Positions 23,372-36,709 of a stretch of DNA of 64,000 bases are shown here, piece after piece. A program made the translations under genes and the position numbers. Source of the DNA: Certhia americana (taxonomy: Eukaryota > Chordata > Aves > Passeriformes > Certhiidae); assembly GCA_018697195.1 (NCBI GenBank), contig CM031878.1:9445351-9509350 (forward strand), written 5' to 3'. The notes under the pieces are model-generated. The model made no database searches, was not told the DNA's origin, and saw only the letters and a program-made list of their open reading frames with translations. Position 1 is the stretch's first letter. Each line of letters begins with the position of its first letter.

Positions 23372-26300
23372 ACAATTTTTGCAGAAAAGAAAAATGAAGT
23401 GATTGTAGAAGTTATGTTTAATTTTCACTTTAAAAGGAATATCTGAGACTTCCTCCTAAATTCTATATACTTTATTTAGTGTGCAGATAACTTTATTAAA
23501 ATATGCAATGCAATTGTCAGCAATGTAAACTACAATTTTGGGTGAAATACTTATTTATAACTGGATCATCTGTTGCACATATCTCAAAATTCCAAGCCAG
23601 ACATCCTAAAATAATGATCTATATATTATTTTAAATTCAAAATTACGTAATACCGTCAAACTTTTACTTTGCAAACATGACTGCTTAATTTTTTTTATAA
23701 AAATATATATATTTTTAATGAAAACATCCTTTCAAAGGCAAAGATTCAGGCCTATGAATTTTGGATTTAAGATGCAGTAGTCAAATGCTGACAATAAATA
23801 CAGTTTGAGAACTTAAAGCGTCAATTTGAATTCCACTGGAAATGTATACAGAAATGTTATATTTTGGCAGAGATTTCTGTCCCAAAAAACATTATTTAAA
23901 TACTATCTTCTAGGTTACTGACTCTGAGAATAGTCTCTTACAGATTCCAGTGAAACATTAAAAGCCATGCCAAAGAAATGAACCTGAGTGATTTTTTTGC
24001 TTCTTTCACACTATTATCCTGTTAATATATTGATTCACCAAACTTACAAAGATCACAATCAAGATTGGGCTGTGATCATCCAGACCTCTGTAACACCACC
24101 AGTTAAGATACAATGGAAAGAGAGCTTGAAAAGTCAAAGAGGTTGAAATTCTGTAGAAACATAAAACACTACTGGCTTGGGGTGATGGTGAGCCCAAGTT
24201 GTGGCTATGCATACTGAGAAGAAATTTCTTTTTAATCCTTTCCAAACTGAATCCTGGATAGCAAATGGGTCAGGAAATGTGGATGTACATATCCCAATAA
24301 AGCAGCAATATGCCCTGAACCATTGGAGATAACACCATTTTGATAATGTTTTTCCCTTTATATTCAGATTTCTATCAGCTCAAGCCCAGGCTCAGACTGC
24401 TTCTCCTGTGTGGAAAAATCTGTCCTGCTTAAAATGGAGCACACCTGCTTCATACAGCCTCTTCAGCAAGCCTCTTCAAAGAAAATGTCTTTCCTGAACC
24501 CTTTTGCAAGGGGATTTATGTCATCAGTTAATGACAAATATTCCCCTCTCACACCAGCAAAACACCAGTTTTGCTATTAGACTAACTAAAGTAGCATCAC
24601 ATTATGCGCCTAATAATCTGTAAATACATTTACTTTACACTCCACTTGCAATGTAAACATCAACCAGCCATCCAGACCCATACTTCTAGCCAGGCATTTA
24701 TCAAAATGAATCTTAAGCAGAGATTAAATGTTATTTATTTCAGCCTTATTAGATACTGCCCGTTTTCTTATTTATGTTGTTTCTTAGCTCCTAGACAAAA
24801 CAATATGACCTCTAAGTTAATGGGCAATTGAGTAAGTGGTAAGTGGATTTAAAAATAATAGGAAGTACCTGGAGAAAGGGAAAACACTATAACTCAGACA
24901 TCACTTAATGAAACTAAAAGACATGTAATCTACTTGAACCAAAGCCTGCAACTCAGATGGCTTTTTAAAAAAGGAAGAGAAATACTGAAACACAGTTCAG
25001 TTTCAGGCAGTTATGACGCCTCTATCGAAGCAAAGAGTCAGGGCACCAGGAAATAAACAATCTGATTCAGTGACTTGTCATGGCACCCAGAACATGCTCA
25101 TTAAAGCCCCTGAAGTTATTGGAAGAAGTTTTCCAGTGTGATGCTCATCAGATATTGCTCAAACTGGGAATTAGTTAACAGCATGCTGAAATACTCTTTT
25201 CCATCTCATCAAATATTCACCTTCATGAAATTCACTTGCTCCCACCGTCTGTGCTTATGTAAGCAGAAAATGCTCGCTCAGCTATCCCATTGTGAGGGTT
25301 TCCACAATTCCTATTTCCTAGTTTAGATAAACAGGTTTTTCGTCCTCAGTGTTACACATTCAGCAGCACTAATTCCACAAGGATTATGACAACTTTAAGC
25401 TTTAAGTGCCAGAACCATCTGTCTCCTCTATCCATATACCTTAAAGCAGACTCTCCTGTATTAACTTAGTGTTAGTGGGTTTGTTTCAGTGGCAAGTGAC
25501 ACGATAGGGTGACTATTTGGGCATTGAATCTAGTATTCTATTTGCATGCATCCAGCAACATCAGGTTGCTTTACTGCTGTAGATACATGGGAATTGCTTC
25601 AGAAAATCAACCACTGCTTTGGACCATTTTGGCTTCTTTAGAAGAGTGAGTTGGCATTGCAGTGAGTAAGCAACCATAAAGTTCAGTGAGGTTTCCATTT
25701 TTGTCAAATCATAATCATTGCACAGACATACATAGTTTGGACTCAGCCACATTGAAGCAGAAGTTTCTACATTAAAATCTCTTGACATAAAAAAAAAAAT
25801 GGAACATAAATGTTGCCAAGTCTCAGACCTGAAACTACTACTGCGGGGGAGATATTGTACGAAAGTATCAGGACCTACTTAAGTGTTCCAGAGTCATAGC
25901 TAGACCTGTCATAGAGCTAATGAAATGCCAGAAGAACTTATAAGTAGGAATCCATAATAAAGTCCACAGATTTTCTTGGTCCCTCACTAAAAATCTAATT
26001 TCAGTCCATAGTAGTGTCAGTAATGCCAAAGACAGGTTCTGTACTCCAAGGCCTCTGCATATTCACTTGTATTCTACTCATACTGCAGAGCTTCACACAC
26101 AGCTTTGCAGTGTATTTCATTTCATGTCTCAAGCTGCTTGTTTCATGTCATGCCAAATCAGATGAACAACAGAAACTGCCCAAGCAGATAGCTGTTTGTG
26201 CAAGACTCCGAGCTGGAACAGAGACCTTAAGGCTGGCTGGGATTCATCTCGCTGATTTGAGATGTCTGCAACATAGATTATGACTTCTGAGATAGCTGTC

Positions 26301-27109
26301 CACAGCTCTTAAGTGGGATGATTCAGCTGACCTATTTCTAGACATCTGCTTTAGGGTAGCATGACTTAAGCTCCAGGACTGTTATCTGTCCCTCAGCTGA
26401 GTACAAAGGAAGCATGTGGTGACTAACCCAGAGGGAGATGTTGACATTATCAGATGTTTTCTCTGACTTCTGAACTCAACTCTTTCACTCCCATTTAATA
26501 AAACACATTATGATGGGAACTTGCACATTGTTTCTTTTCCCCCTCTTTCTAGAACAAGACACCTCTACATTCAGTTATTCTTGAGCATAGCCAGCTCTTC
26601 CAGGCAAAACCAGATCTCCAGAAATGTGGCTGATCTCTTTTCTTATTCTACAGTATTCAGAATTATTTTTATTTAGCAGCATCTTCCAACATTACCACAG
26701 GTTCATTGCTTCTGGTAGTTTTCCTTTCCTTTTCCAACTAAAAGCTTCACACAGTGATAGGTAGGGAAACTGTGAGTGCCATCTTCCTCCTGTCTCCAGT
26801 AAGGTAAACTGTTCAGCCACACAGACTTTGAGGAAGACTACTTTTGTCCTAGAAAAGCTTCCTGTCATATTTATATTCCATATTTTAACTAATGGCTCCT
26901 CTATTGACAAAATAACTGCCCGAACAACTGATCAGCAATATTCTGCTTTTTAAGTATGTATCCATCTAAAAGATACAAGAGGAATCTAGTTAATATTTTG
27001 TTACTGATCTCATTATAATTCCCCCGTGGTGTTAAGAGACGATGGAATATTTTGGAATATTTTGGTTGAAAAAGGATGTGAAATTTTTAGATAAGGCTAA
27101 ATTTAAATA

Positions 27110-27207
27110 GGTTAAATAGGTCCATGAGAAACATGGGTAGGATGGAAGTGGATGAACTATAAGGTTCCTTCCAATCTCAACAATTTCTATGATTCTGTGA
27201 TTCTATG
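27110..27207 (+). mobile_element. CR1 LINE 3'-terminal fragment
   Basis: AAGGTTCCTTCCAATCTCAA at 27161-27180 matches the CR1 'ggtcccttccaacc' block. It is followed by the terminal octamer copies TTCTATGATTCTGTGATTCTATG at 27185-27207. The left boundary is uncertain because the upstream part is diverged. It lies on the + strand. Confidence 0.82.
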
Positions 27208-30200
27208 GCAAAAGACAAAACAGCCATGACAGCCTAACATTGATTGATGCTAATGCAATCCTAGTTCTTGCATTAAGTCCCTTCTCTGGAACTTGCCTGT
27301 GACTACTAACTGAACATTATTCAGCTCAGATATGGATGCTATGTAAGGCAGGTGTATAGAGACTCAGAAGAACACAGACTGTTCTGCTTGAACTTGGAAC
27401 ATACAGGCCTGGGCAGGATATCCTAGGATATCAAGTTCAGTTTCTTGGAAATTTAAGCAATCTTGATATATAATTCCCCTGCTATTCTGAAGGAAAGGAA
27501 AGATGAAAGCCCCAAGAATTCCTCAATTTCAGAAAAAATCCTCACCTGCACTGATCACATCAGCCTAAATAAAAGAAATAGCTCTTCATTTCCATAAACC
27601 AGTTGCTCAAAATACTTATTTCAGTACATATTCTACCCAGCTGTCACATTCTATCCTAATCTTGACATGATTTAATCAGTTCATACAGATACTGTTATAA
27701 ACAGACACACAAAAAACCAAGCCAAACCCTGCCAAATCACAGCACAAAATGAATGAATCCTCTGGTGTTGGCAACATGAAGTACTGCAGGGCAAGATTTT
27801 TAATGATAGCAGTTCATTATGTGAGGGGAATTACGCACTGGTTTCAATGGTCATTACACTGTCTGTATTTATTTATTTTAGAAAAGCTCTTAACAGCAAA
27901 TGAAGGCCAACAGCTCGTAAATCGAGAAAGAAAGGTATGTTTCCTACATGAAGAAATAGCAGTTTGTGTTGTTTTCAATAACTTCTTCCTATTTGGTTTA
28001 TATTATCACTATTTTCCAAGAATTTATAAACAAAATCCATTTTAAAAAGCTTTATTTTTTTTTACTAAAATACATGATGTAAAATGTAGATAAGGAAAAG
28101 AGGACAGATGCCTGATTTATGCCATAGAACTTCAAATTCATCTTAAGGGAATTAATTGCACATGAAAGTTATTAATGTTGATAAAATACCATCTCAGCTA
28201 CAGGTGAGAGACACTAAGGGCATGATCCTTCTGACTGCTACTCATACAAGATCTTACTCAAGACTATACTTTCCAAACAAGTGAAATGTGGAAAAACACA
28301 AGACAGACATCACCTGTAGAGATGAAAACATAATCCAAAAATCCAATTCAAACCCAAATGAAACCTAAAATTTAGAGATTTGGTAAGCAATTACAAGAAT
28401 GCCAGCATAGCACTAGGGGAATTCTATTTCAGAGTTCTATTGTCTTGTCTGAGTAAAAGTCTGGGTAACTGTCTTTCTCACTATGCTACATAGCCCTCTG
28501 ATCTGCTTCTGCAGGTTGTCTCTGCTCTTTCATATTCATTAAGAATGTGAAATTGCTGTTCTTTGCGAAGCTAATACTCTCCTGAAATGTACCTGACAAG
28601 TATGCCAGGGCAAGGATGCCTAAATATTATCTTGTGAACATATTCATCTCCCAAACTTTCAATCTTAAGGAGTCCCAGTACTACGATAATTTGGAAAATA
28701 TGTGTTACAAGAAACATCTGTACTATACTTTAGCACTTGTAAGGAAGAGAAAAGTCACCACAACACAAGAATTACAGTGTAAATAGGAAGTTTTATAATT
28801 AGTCCTAACTTGTGGTTTAGATTTTTAGATAATACATTATTTTCAGTTTATAATTCAAACAGCTAATTTTGTAGTGAAAGAAATGCTGGAACATGCCAGC
28901 GTACTAATCCTTCTGACTAAAAACAGATACACTATTCTGGGTCCCTCCTGATACAAAATGAATCCTCCTTGTACCAGTTATGATTCAATAAGACTGCTTT
29001 TGGTCCAGATCTTTAGCTCGGTAATAGACCCCACAAACCTGAGATTTTTTAAGAATGCATGTGCAAGGATGGATTATTTTTCATTTAATCTAATTATTTA
29101 ATTTTAATTAATTTCATTATAATTATAATACTGTGGACAAAAGGTTGTATTATGGATTTTATATTGTGTAAATTCCATCTCTGTTTCAATTATTATCAGA
29201 ATTTTAAATTTTTTTTTTAACCTTAATTAAAAATTCTGATTCAGAACATCAGAGGACCTAAAAGGATACCACCTCCTATGCCTACATACCCACATACATC
29301 TTAATAATTTACTCTTGGCTCATTTCTGGGGGTGGGAAAAACCCTCCAGTAAAGATGACCATTGAAAAAAGAAGACAAGAAATAACATGAAACAAGGAAG
29401 AAAACACAAAGGAAACAACTAAAATCAAGAGAAAAGATCTTTCAATCATGCAACAAAATCATGGATCTAAGAAAGAAAAGAGGGATTGGTTAATCATTAG
29501 CAGCACAGTCTGAAGTTAAGCAAACTTTGTATATACCGGTATTTCAGACACTACCCATCTTCTCCTCTGTGCCACTCCTCATTCCTAATGCAATCTCATC
29601 AAATATCATTCCAGATGAAGAGCAGCTTTGGAGTCAAGCGTGAGAGCATGATGAAAAGTCAAACAATCTATTTTGCCAATATGACACACTTTAGTAACAT
29701 CTAACTGAACTCACAAGCACTTTAATTTTCAGCTGGTAAACTAAGACACATAAAAATGCTGCTTGAGGGTTTTTTTGACTTGATAACTTTTCCCAAATGT
29801 TTTTAAATTTGTGACCATTTTCTCATGGTCTTACATGGCCATAATTCTGCATAATGAGGGTAGCTGAGTCCTGTTCTCAAAGTCAAAATTGCTACAGGAG
29901 ATTGTAAAATGTGACTGGAAGTCACATTTCACATTTATGTAGAACCATCATGTCTGAAGAACAGATGCTGTATTTTCAAACTGAAACAGAGGCATTGAGA
30001 CTGTCATTGCCCCACACCAAATCCTACGAGCAGCTGTACTGGATCAAACTGGACAGCTGCCAGAAGCTGATTTCTAAAGAATGCATAACAAAAAAGCATA
30101 AAAAATACCTTCCCATGCATTTATAAATACTGCTGCTAGTGCTCCTGACAACATGATAGTTTCTTAGTGAACACTCTGTTAAGGGCATTGATGGACAGAA

Positions 30201-31084
30201 AAGTGTATGTCAGCTTCAGATTAACCAAATTTGGTTATTCCCAATTTTCAGCTTGTTACTTTTAGAGCAAACACAAACCTCTTGTGTTTCTATGTGTCTC
30301 CCTATCAATTAAGGAACTGATTCTTTTATGTACATGACCAACTTTGTTCATATGAGGAAGAACACTAAATGGAAGATAGAAAATACTATTTATTATAAAT
30401 TATCATGCCTTAAATCTGCTCTCAAGAAAAGATAGCATTCTTTTGTTTTCCTGTACGTTCTTATTGCCACAGTATTCAGCAGTCAACTCAATCTTATTGT
30501 TGCACATAAGTTGCTGTAGATACCATATGCTCACATTTACTATGCTAACAGTGTTCCTGTGAATGCAACAGAATTAATATGAGGTAAAATTATCACCAGA
30601 TTCTGGCAGGGCAGCCACCTAAAACCACAAAGTAAGAAAACATTTCATTCCTTTCTCCTCACTACTGTTTTATCTTGAAGCTCATTAATTTCTTTTTCAA
30701 ACTTCCTTAGGAACACACCTGACCAGGTTAGGTCTAGGGTCTGCTTTTGACCTCTCCTGTTCCCCATCATCTATGGAAAAAAACCCCAGCATGTCTTCTG
30801 TCAGTGCACTGGCTTTCCCTGGTGTTTGATGGTGTACAGCAGGAGAGGGTGCCTGTGTAAGAATGGAAACCTCCACCCACTGCTCAATGTCTAGCCAAGC
30901 CTATTCTTACAACCAGGGGAGACTCTGAGTAAAACACTGTTATTTCTTAGAAGCATATTCTTTAAGAAAACCATTGAGTATTGTAGAGAACAGGACAACA
31001 CATAATCAAAATTGGACAATGAAGAAAAATTAATGGCCCTGAGTTTTCCTTCTGCCCATGTGATCCAAAAAGATTCCCAAAGGG

Positions 31085-31175
31085 TTAGCGCTGGAAAAGA
31101 GAATGGAAGGAGACTATACAATCCATCTGTTCTAATTGTTCCTTGACTAGGGCAAATAGTACTCATGATGATTAA
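31085..31175 (-). mobile_element. Possible decayed CR1 3' fragment, antisense
   Basis: Read on the minus strand, the segment has TTAGAACAGATGGAT followed by AGTCTCCTTCCATTC. This resembles the CR1 'ttggaccagatgacc... ggtcccttccaacc' block near its 3' end. The terminal ATTCTATG octamers are not visible, so the call is weak and may be chance. Confidence 0.3.
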
Positions 31176-33542
31176 CATATTTGTCCCAAGTATTCCAAAA
31201 TACATATTCCAGTCAAGATCTGATATTGATCTCTTCAGTCTGAAGCCAGTAGTCACTGTCACACTATACCAGTTTAGTCTATTAGGACAGTTTTAGATCT
31301 GATCCAAAATAAAGGAAGACAACAAGAGTCTTTTCTTGTTTTAAGTGGCTGCTAGGTGCTCAGCCCTATGGTCACAGAATTACACAGTGGCAGAAAAAAG
31401 GTGTTACACAACTAAATAAAGGCAAATATTACCTTATTTGGAGGCAAGTTTGAGCAGTCCCATTAACCAATCAATACAGAAGTTCTCTTAATACCTTTAA
31501 AGTGCAGATGGGTCCCCATTTATACAACTACAGATAGAAGAAGAGGCTGCACTCTCTGGGCACAGGTTACTGGACATATAAAGTTTGTTTCAGATTATTT
31601 GAAACGTTATTCTGCAGTCTTCAAGCCTAGGTCAAATCAAAACATCCTTTTACAACAATCTGCGCATGTGCTGTGAATGTTTCTGAGGGTTGAAAGTGCT
31701 CTTTTCTTCAAAACCATACATTGCTGCTGTTATCTGACTGCTTTTTAGAAGTTCCTGTTTTCTTCTTTAGTGTTCTATAAGCTGTCGTGCTCTCAGTCCG
31801 TGTCTGACACACTGCCTCTGGCTGTGCAGTAGGGATGGCAACTTGTCATTAATGGACATATTATTTAGGAAATTAGTGGATACTCTTAAGATGAAAGAAA
31901 ATACATACCTCATTCTTGCAATGTTTTCACAGATGAACATGTCTTTGAGGTTTGGAACTGAGCTAATTTTCTTTTATTAAACAGTGGAGTGATATTTATA
32001 TATACCTGGTAAAATGCAAAGAATTTGGAGCCAGAAAGTGCTGGAGGGCTTTGGATGCAAAGAGGCCAATGGTGTGTGCACACAACCAGCTGCTTCTTCA
32101 ATGCCTACACACTCCCATCTTGTTCAGGGAGTAACTACAAGAGGACAACAGGATAAAGAACTCATGTTAATGCAGGTTTGGACTCTGATGTCACTGGAGA
32201 ATTAACAGATTTATAATTTTTTTGGCTGTCCTTTCCATTACTATAAAAGTTAGCAAGAATATCACAACAGAAGCAAAATGGCCCAGTTCAGATTAAAGCC
32301 AAAACTGTATAAAACTGGAATAAACCTGTGCTAGATGATCTTCATCTACTGCAAGCATATTATATTGTATTTACTCCATTACTCTTTAGACATGATGAAT
32401 TTTGTCTGCATTTAAACTGATGAAAATTAAATCATGAGCTACCCTTAGAGTGAATTTTATGGGAAAAAAAGTCTCTTTTCTTCTGTAAAATATTTTTCTA
32501 TTTCTTTTCATAATTTTCTTTTTTAGTGGTCATTAGCTGAAACAGGCAAAACTAATGAAAACTACAAGAATATAATTTAAAAATTATAAATGTGTACTGA
32601 TATTTATTTATTTGAAATATACTAAAAGTAGTACTTTATTTCAGAATTGTGCACACTCATCTCTGAAATTACTGCTCTGTACAACACTCTTTCCTTGTAG
32701 CAATCTATTTTTATGCAATATAGAAAATGGTGCTGATGTACTATTATAACATATTTATCAGGAATTGAGTACTAAGATTACAATTTAAACAGTGTGTATG
32801 GGGTCACAGACCACAATTAGACCTGACGTGATCTAATCCTTTACAGGAAATTCTGTTCCCCTTGTTCCCTGAATGTGGTCAATACAAGCCAAGGGGCTTC
32901 CTATCTTTGATGGTTGATGCTAGAGTCACATTATGACAGCTGGAATACCTTCATTCAGTTCTACAGTGAGCAGAAATTTTAATTCTTTAAAGCTGAAAGA
33001 GGCTGTGATAAAAACAGCATAAGAGAGATTGCTGCTACCAAAGACATGTAAGTTCTTGTTTTCTATCTTGTGATGGCATGAGTATGGAATATATACACTC
33101 TGTAAGCACAGTAGCAGGAGTTTGAAAAATTTCTTGGGTTTGGGGATGAATAAAAATAAGAGGAATTTTTTTTGAGTAATGAGAAAATATTACTTGCTAC
33201 AGAAAAATGTTCTTGCACCATGAAGGAATTTCTTGGGCGATGCATTGCTCCACAACCATGAGGTTACACCAGTGCTGGTGCAGTTTGTTTCTAGTGGTGT
33301 GAAACCAGGGGTGTCTTTGCTATCTGTCTGAGCACTTTGAAAGACGACTATCAGCAAATGGATGCCTGATTCATCATGTTGAATGCAGAATGTAATTTTA
33401 AAGGCTCTTAAATGTCCCTTGCAAGCTTTTTGGAGGTGGAATTACATTATAATGAGGCCTTGTTTAAGCTCCAGACTTAAAATCTAAGTCTAAGCAGAGG
33501 TTACTGAACTGAATGAAAGTCCTTCATTAGGAGACTAAGCCC

Positions 33543-33586
33543 TTTATTTCCGTTAAATATTCTGTTTATTTCTGTTAAATATTCCG
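33543..33586 (+). repeat. 22-bp tandem duplication
   Basis: Two adjacent 22-bp units, 33543-33564 and 33565-33586, differ at only two positions (a C/T and a T/C change). A simple replication-slippage duplication is the likeliest origin. Confidence 0.85.
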
Positions 33587-35281
33587 CTTTTATTTAAAGA
33601 CTGTTTTGATATGTTCACGGAAGGCACTATCACTTTTTTTGACTATATGAAAAAAGTTAAAGCAATTCAGTGTGCTTACAGGGAGCAGCCCAGAGATGCC
33701 CTCTAGGAAATAGCAGATGATATGCACTACTGATTTGGGATTTGGTGTGCTGAGTTTTGAGGAGGAAGAGAACAACTCTTCTGCAGAGTATACTTGGGGT
33801 TACATGTCTTGGTTGGAGAGATGTAGGTTTAGATCTTTACTACTCAAATAGGTTTGGGTCCAGTGCTCCCATAGCAGCACTATTTTTGTGAACCCAGACT
33901 GTAGATATGCTTATGACAAAAAAACCAAAGAATATCTACCAAGAAAATATACATGAAAATAGCCCAGAAGCAGGTCTTTCAGAAAATTAAAGAAAAAAAA
34001 AATAAAAGTAGATCTACAATAAGGTGAGTTTAGGGTATCTTGCATTTTAAAGTTAAAAAAAATTAATATATGTAACATGCAATAATCCCTTTATTAGTTC
34101 AATTTACATTCTTGGTACTGAGTGAAGGAATATGTCAAAACCTGTAGGTACTCTGGCTGAAAGATTAGCTCTAAAAGCCACTGGCCTAGGATAATATTAA
34201 AACACAAAGATACTTTAACTAGACATTCTGTTTGAAACAGTACATCCCCTGAGGATATTTCATTAACGTAATTATGTCTGGCTGTAACAAAAAAAAAAAT
34301 CACAGCACATTGAGGTGAAAATGCTACTCTGCTAGCTTGAAGAAGAGTGTGTTCACACTAAAAACATGGAACATGTGATATTTTTGTTTGTATACATTAT
34401 AATGAGCTCTGGAGACAGATGGTCTGATTTTGTTCAAGGTGTTGGGCTTCTGAGAGGTATGCATATAGATATAATAAAAGCCAGAAAGAAAAAACTGACA
34501 TCAGAGTCTTCCACAATATATTTTCTTCTAAGTAAAAGCTGAACTAGGAGATAAAGAAGTCTCAAAGAGAGAATTTATTTATGTAAAGGATTTTTGCATT
34601 TTGGAACTAAACTAAATGAAATATGAGCATGTTTTCATGAATTAAAAGTATATGCAGACACAGTAGTGGTCAATTAAGGCTATGGCTTTAAGAGATGAGG
34701 AAGGAGAAATTTCAGTTCTAATAGGTGCCCCACCCCCAGTCAGCTAAGTCCATTTTTTTTTCATTTCTTGACAGGGTATAAATCTATATGTGTCCTCATA
34801 ATGATAGTATATTTTCTCATGTAACTTCAACTTCCAGGGAGAAAGAGGGTTAAAAAAAAATAAAAACAAGACAACAGAAAGGAGCATTTTTGGAAAACTG
34901 TAACATTAGAGATTTATTGCTTCTTTTAGTTTAAGCTTATATAATTCCTGTACAAACTGCATTTCCAAAACCCTCTAAAATAAGGTTTTGCTTTAATGAT
35001 ACTATGTTTTAATGATAATATGATATATTTTAACTTCTGTTAAAAAAATATTTTTGATCCACAGTGTAAATTTTTTAAAATAGCAAGCTTTGACTTGTTC
35101 TTTGGATTGTTATATATACTTGAAAAGTCACAAATGGGATTTTGTTCTCAAATCAAAAAACAACTTTTTACCTCCTTTGACAACCACATACTGCAATTTC
35201 CATGTGCATTAGCATTTTCTGCTCTGAAAACTATCATTTCAACTTCTGGAGTATATTTTGCACAGGGACAAGGCAACTTGT

Positions 35282-35320
35282 CATAAGAAATTGCAAAGAT
35301 CATAAAGAAATTGCAAAGCT
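35282..35320 (+). repeat. 19/20-bp tandem duplication
   Basis: CATAAGAAATTGCAAAGAT (35282-35300) is followed directly by a copy with one inserted A and one substitution (35301-35320). Likely a recent slippage duplication. Confidence 0.85.
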
Positions 35321-36558
35321 GTGTAAATTCATATGATTTGATATTCAGATTATTTGGTATCAACTGCTTCCCTTTTTATCTTGTTAGGTTTCTTTAATAT
35401 GTGAATGTGAAATAGTTTTTGTCAACATTCGTTGAGGTCGTTTTCAAGGGACTTTATTTCTTTATGATTTTTAGTCGCTGTTGGAACAGAACTGACATTG
35501 CTGAAACACACTATGGTCAGGACAGTATTTTCTGGATGCATTTTTCAGCAGAGGACAAAATCCAAGATCATTTCTTGTTGTAATGAAGTGAAGAAGCATA
35601 GGGTTAAAGTTGACCATCTCAGAAAGACTGTACTCTGGGCCATAATCCCGACTTTGTAAAACTTTCTTGTAAGAAATATATTGAAAGTATGCACCAGAAG
35701 CCACATTTTTTGTGCATTTCTCTGTGAAGCCAATGTTAGACGAGATGGACAGCTTGGTGCTGTACTGTTCTTCACTCACAAAATAGGTCTGGTTTTCTGT
35801 TTTTCAGGCAATGTTCATCTCTCCAAACATACTATCCATTCTTTTATCTTAACCCAAGTTTTACCCCAGCATTGCTTGTTGGATTGACTTCTAGAAGAAG
35901 AAACAATATTTCTACTCCTTCAATTGGTTCTGCAGAAGGTTAAAACTTCATGATGAAGCTCTTCATTAACAAAACCATCTTTAAATAAGACTTTCAGAGA
36001 AGTGTGATCTTAAGACTTTACCTTGAAAGGTAACTAGCAATTTTTTTTCCCCAAATATAAGTGAACATTTTCCAGAGATACTTTGTTGTGCTGTGTTAGA
36101 ACTTTGACAAACCATGGCATGTCATAGTACGGCATTAGTCTAAACTGAATTATGTTTCAGAATTATTATTAAAGTGGCCCATATTTCATCTATAAGCATA
36201 AAGATTAATCTTTTTCTTTGCTAATGCTGATTTTTTCCTATTATTCTCATTTTCCAAAGAAGTTAAACAAATTTTATACTTTGCTAAACAATTCCACTGT
36301 AGAGATGATACGGTCAAGTAACTCCTACTTATGTTGGAGTCAGCAGATAAGCTCCTCTTCCTTTCATTTAAACATTTAAATAATTTTGACATTTAAAGAA
36401 ATAATTTTGAGGCCAGAATAATTATCTCTTTCACCCCTGTCTGGGTGAAAAGAGTGGGAAGGGTTGTTTATTCCAAAGGTGTTCAGATATCATGAAATTC
36501 AGTTTACTGTGTAATCTAAATGATACAGGGTAACAGTTGTAATTCTACAGTTTTAAAA

Positions 36559-36709
36559 GGGGGGTTTTTTGGTAAGTTTTGGTTTTGGTTGGTTTGTTTT
36601 TGGGTTTTTTTTTTGGGTTTTTTTTTTTTTTTTTGTTTGTTTGTTTGGTTGGTTGGTTTTTTTGTTTTTGGTTTTTTGGGGGTTTTTTTTGTTTTTTTTT
36701 TTTTTTTTT
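36559..36709 (+). repeat. T/G-only low-complexity tract
   Basis: About 150 bp made almost only of T and G, with TTTTGG, TTGG and TTTG units plus T runs of up to 19. It sits alone in mixed sequence. Frames across it are rich in Phe/Gly/Trp (plus) or Lys/Pro/Asn (minus) and are artefacts. Lengths of the runs may be unreliable. Confidence 0.9.

Larger units (their letters stand above)
16648..27109. other. Gene-free AT-rich stretch
   Basis: No supported gene or RNA. Small features are a repeated 17-mer at 19661-19713, a perfect hairpin at 23347-23371, a TA-rich run at about 23695-23720 and a possible but weak CR1-like tail near 17861-17950. Short frames throughout look random. Confidence 0.5.
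27208..36558. other. Gene-free AT-rich stretch
   Basis: No supported gene or RNA gene. Contains a very AT-rich patch at about 29080-29240 and two short tandem duplications (33543-33586 and 35282-35320). A doubtful antisense CR1 fragment is listed separately. Open frames, including 30891-31262 on the minus strand, have no recognisable domains. Confidence 0.5.

Noticed and set aside
31370..31412. CACAGAATTACACAGTGG-like sequence resembling the start of an antisense CR1
   Set aside because: Too short and without the following CR1 blocks.
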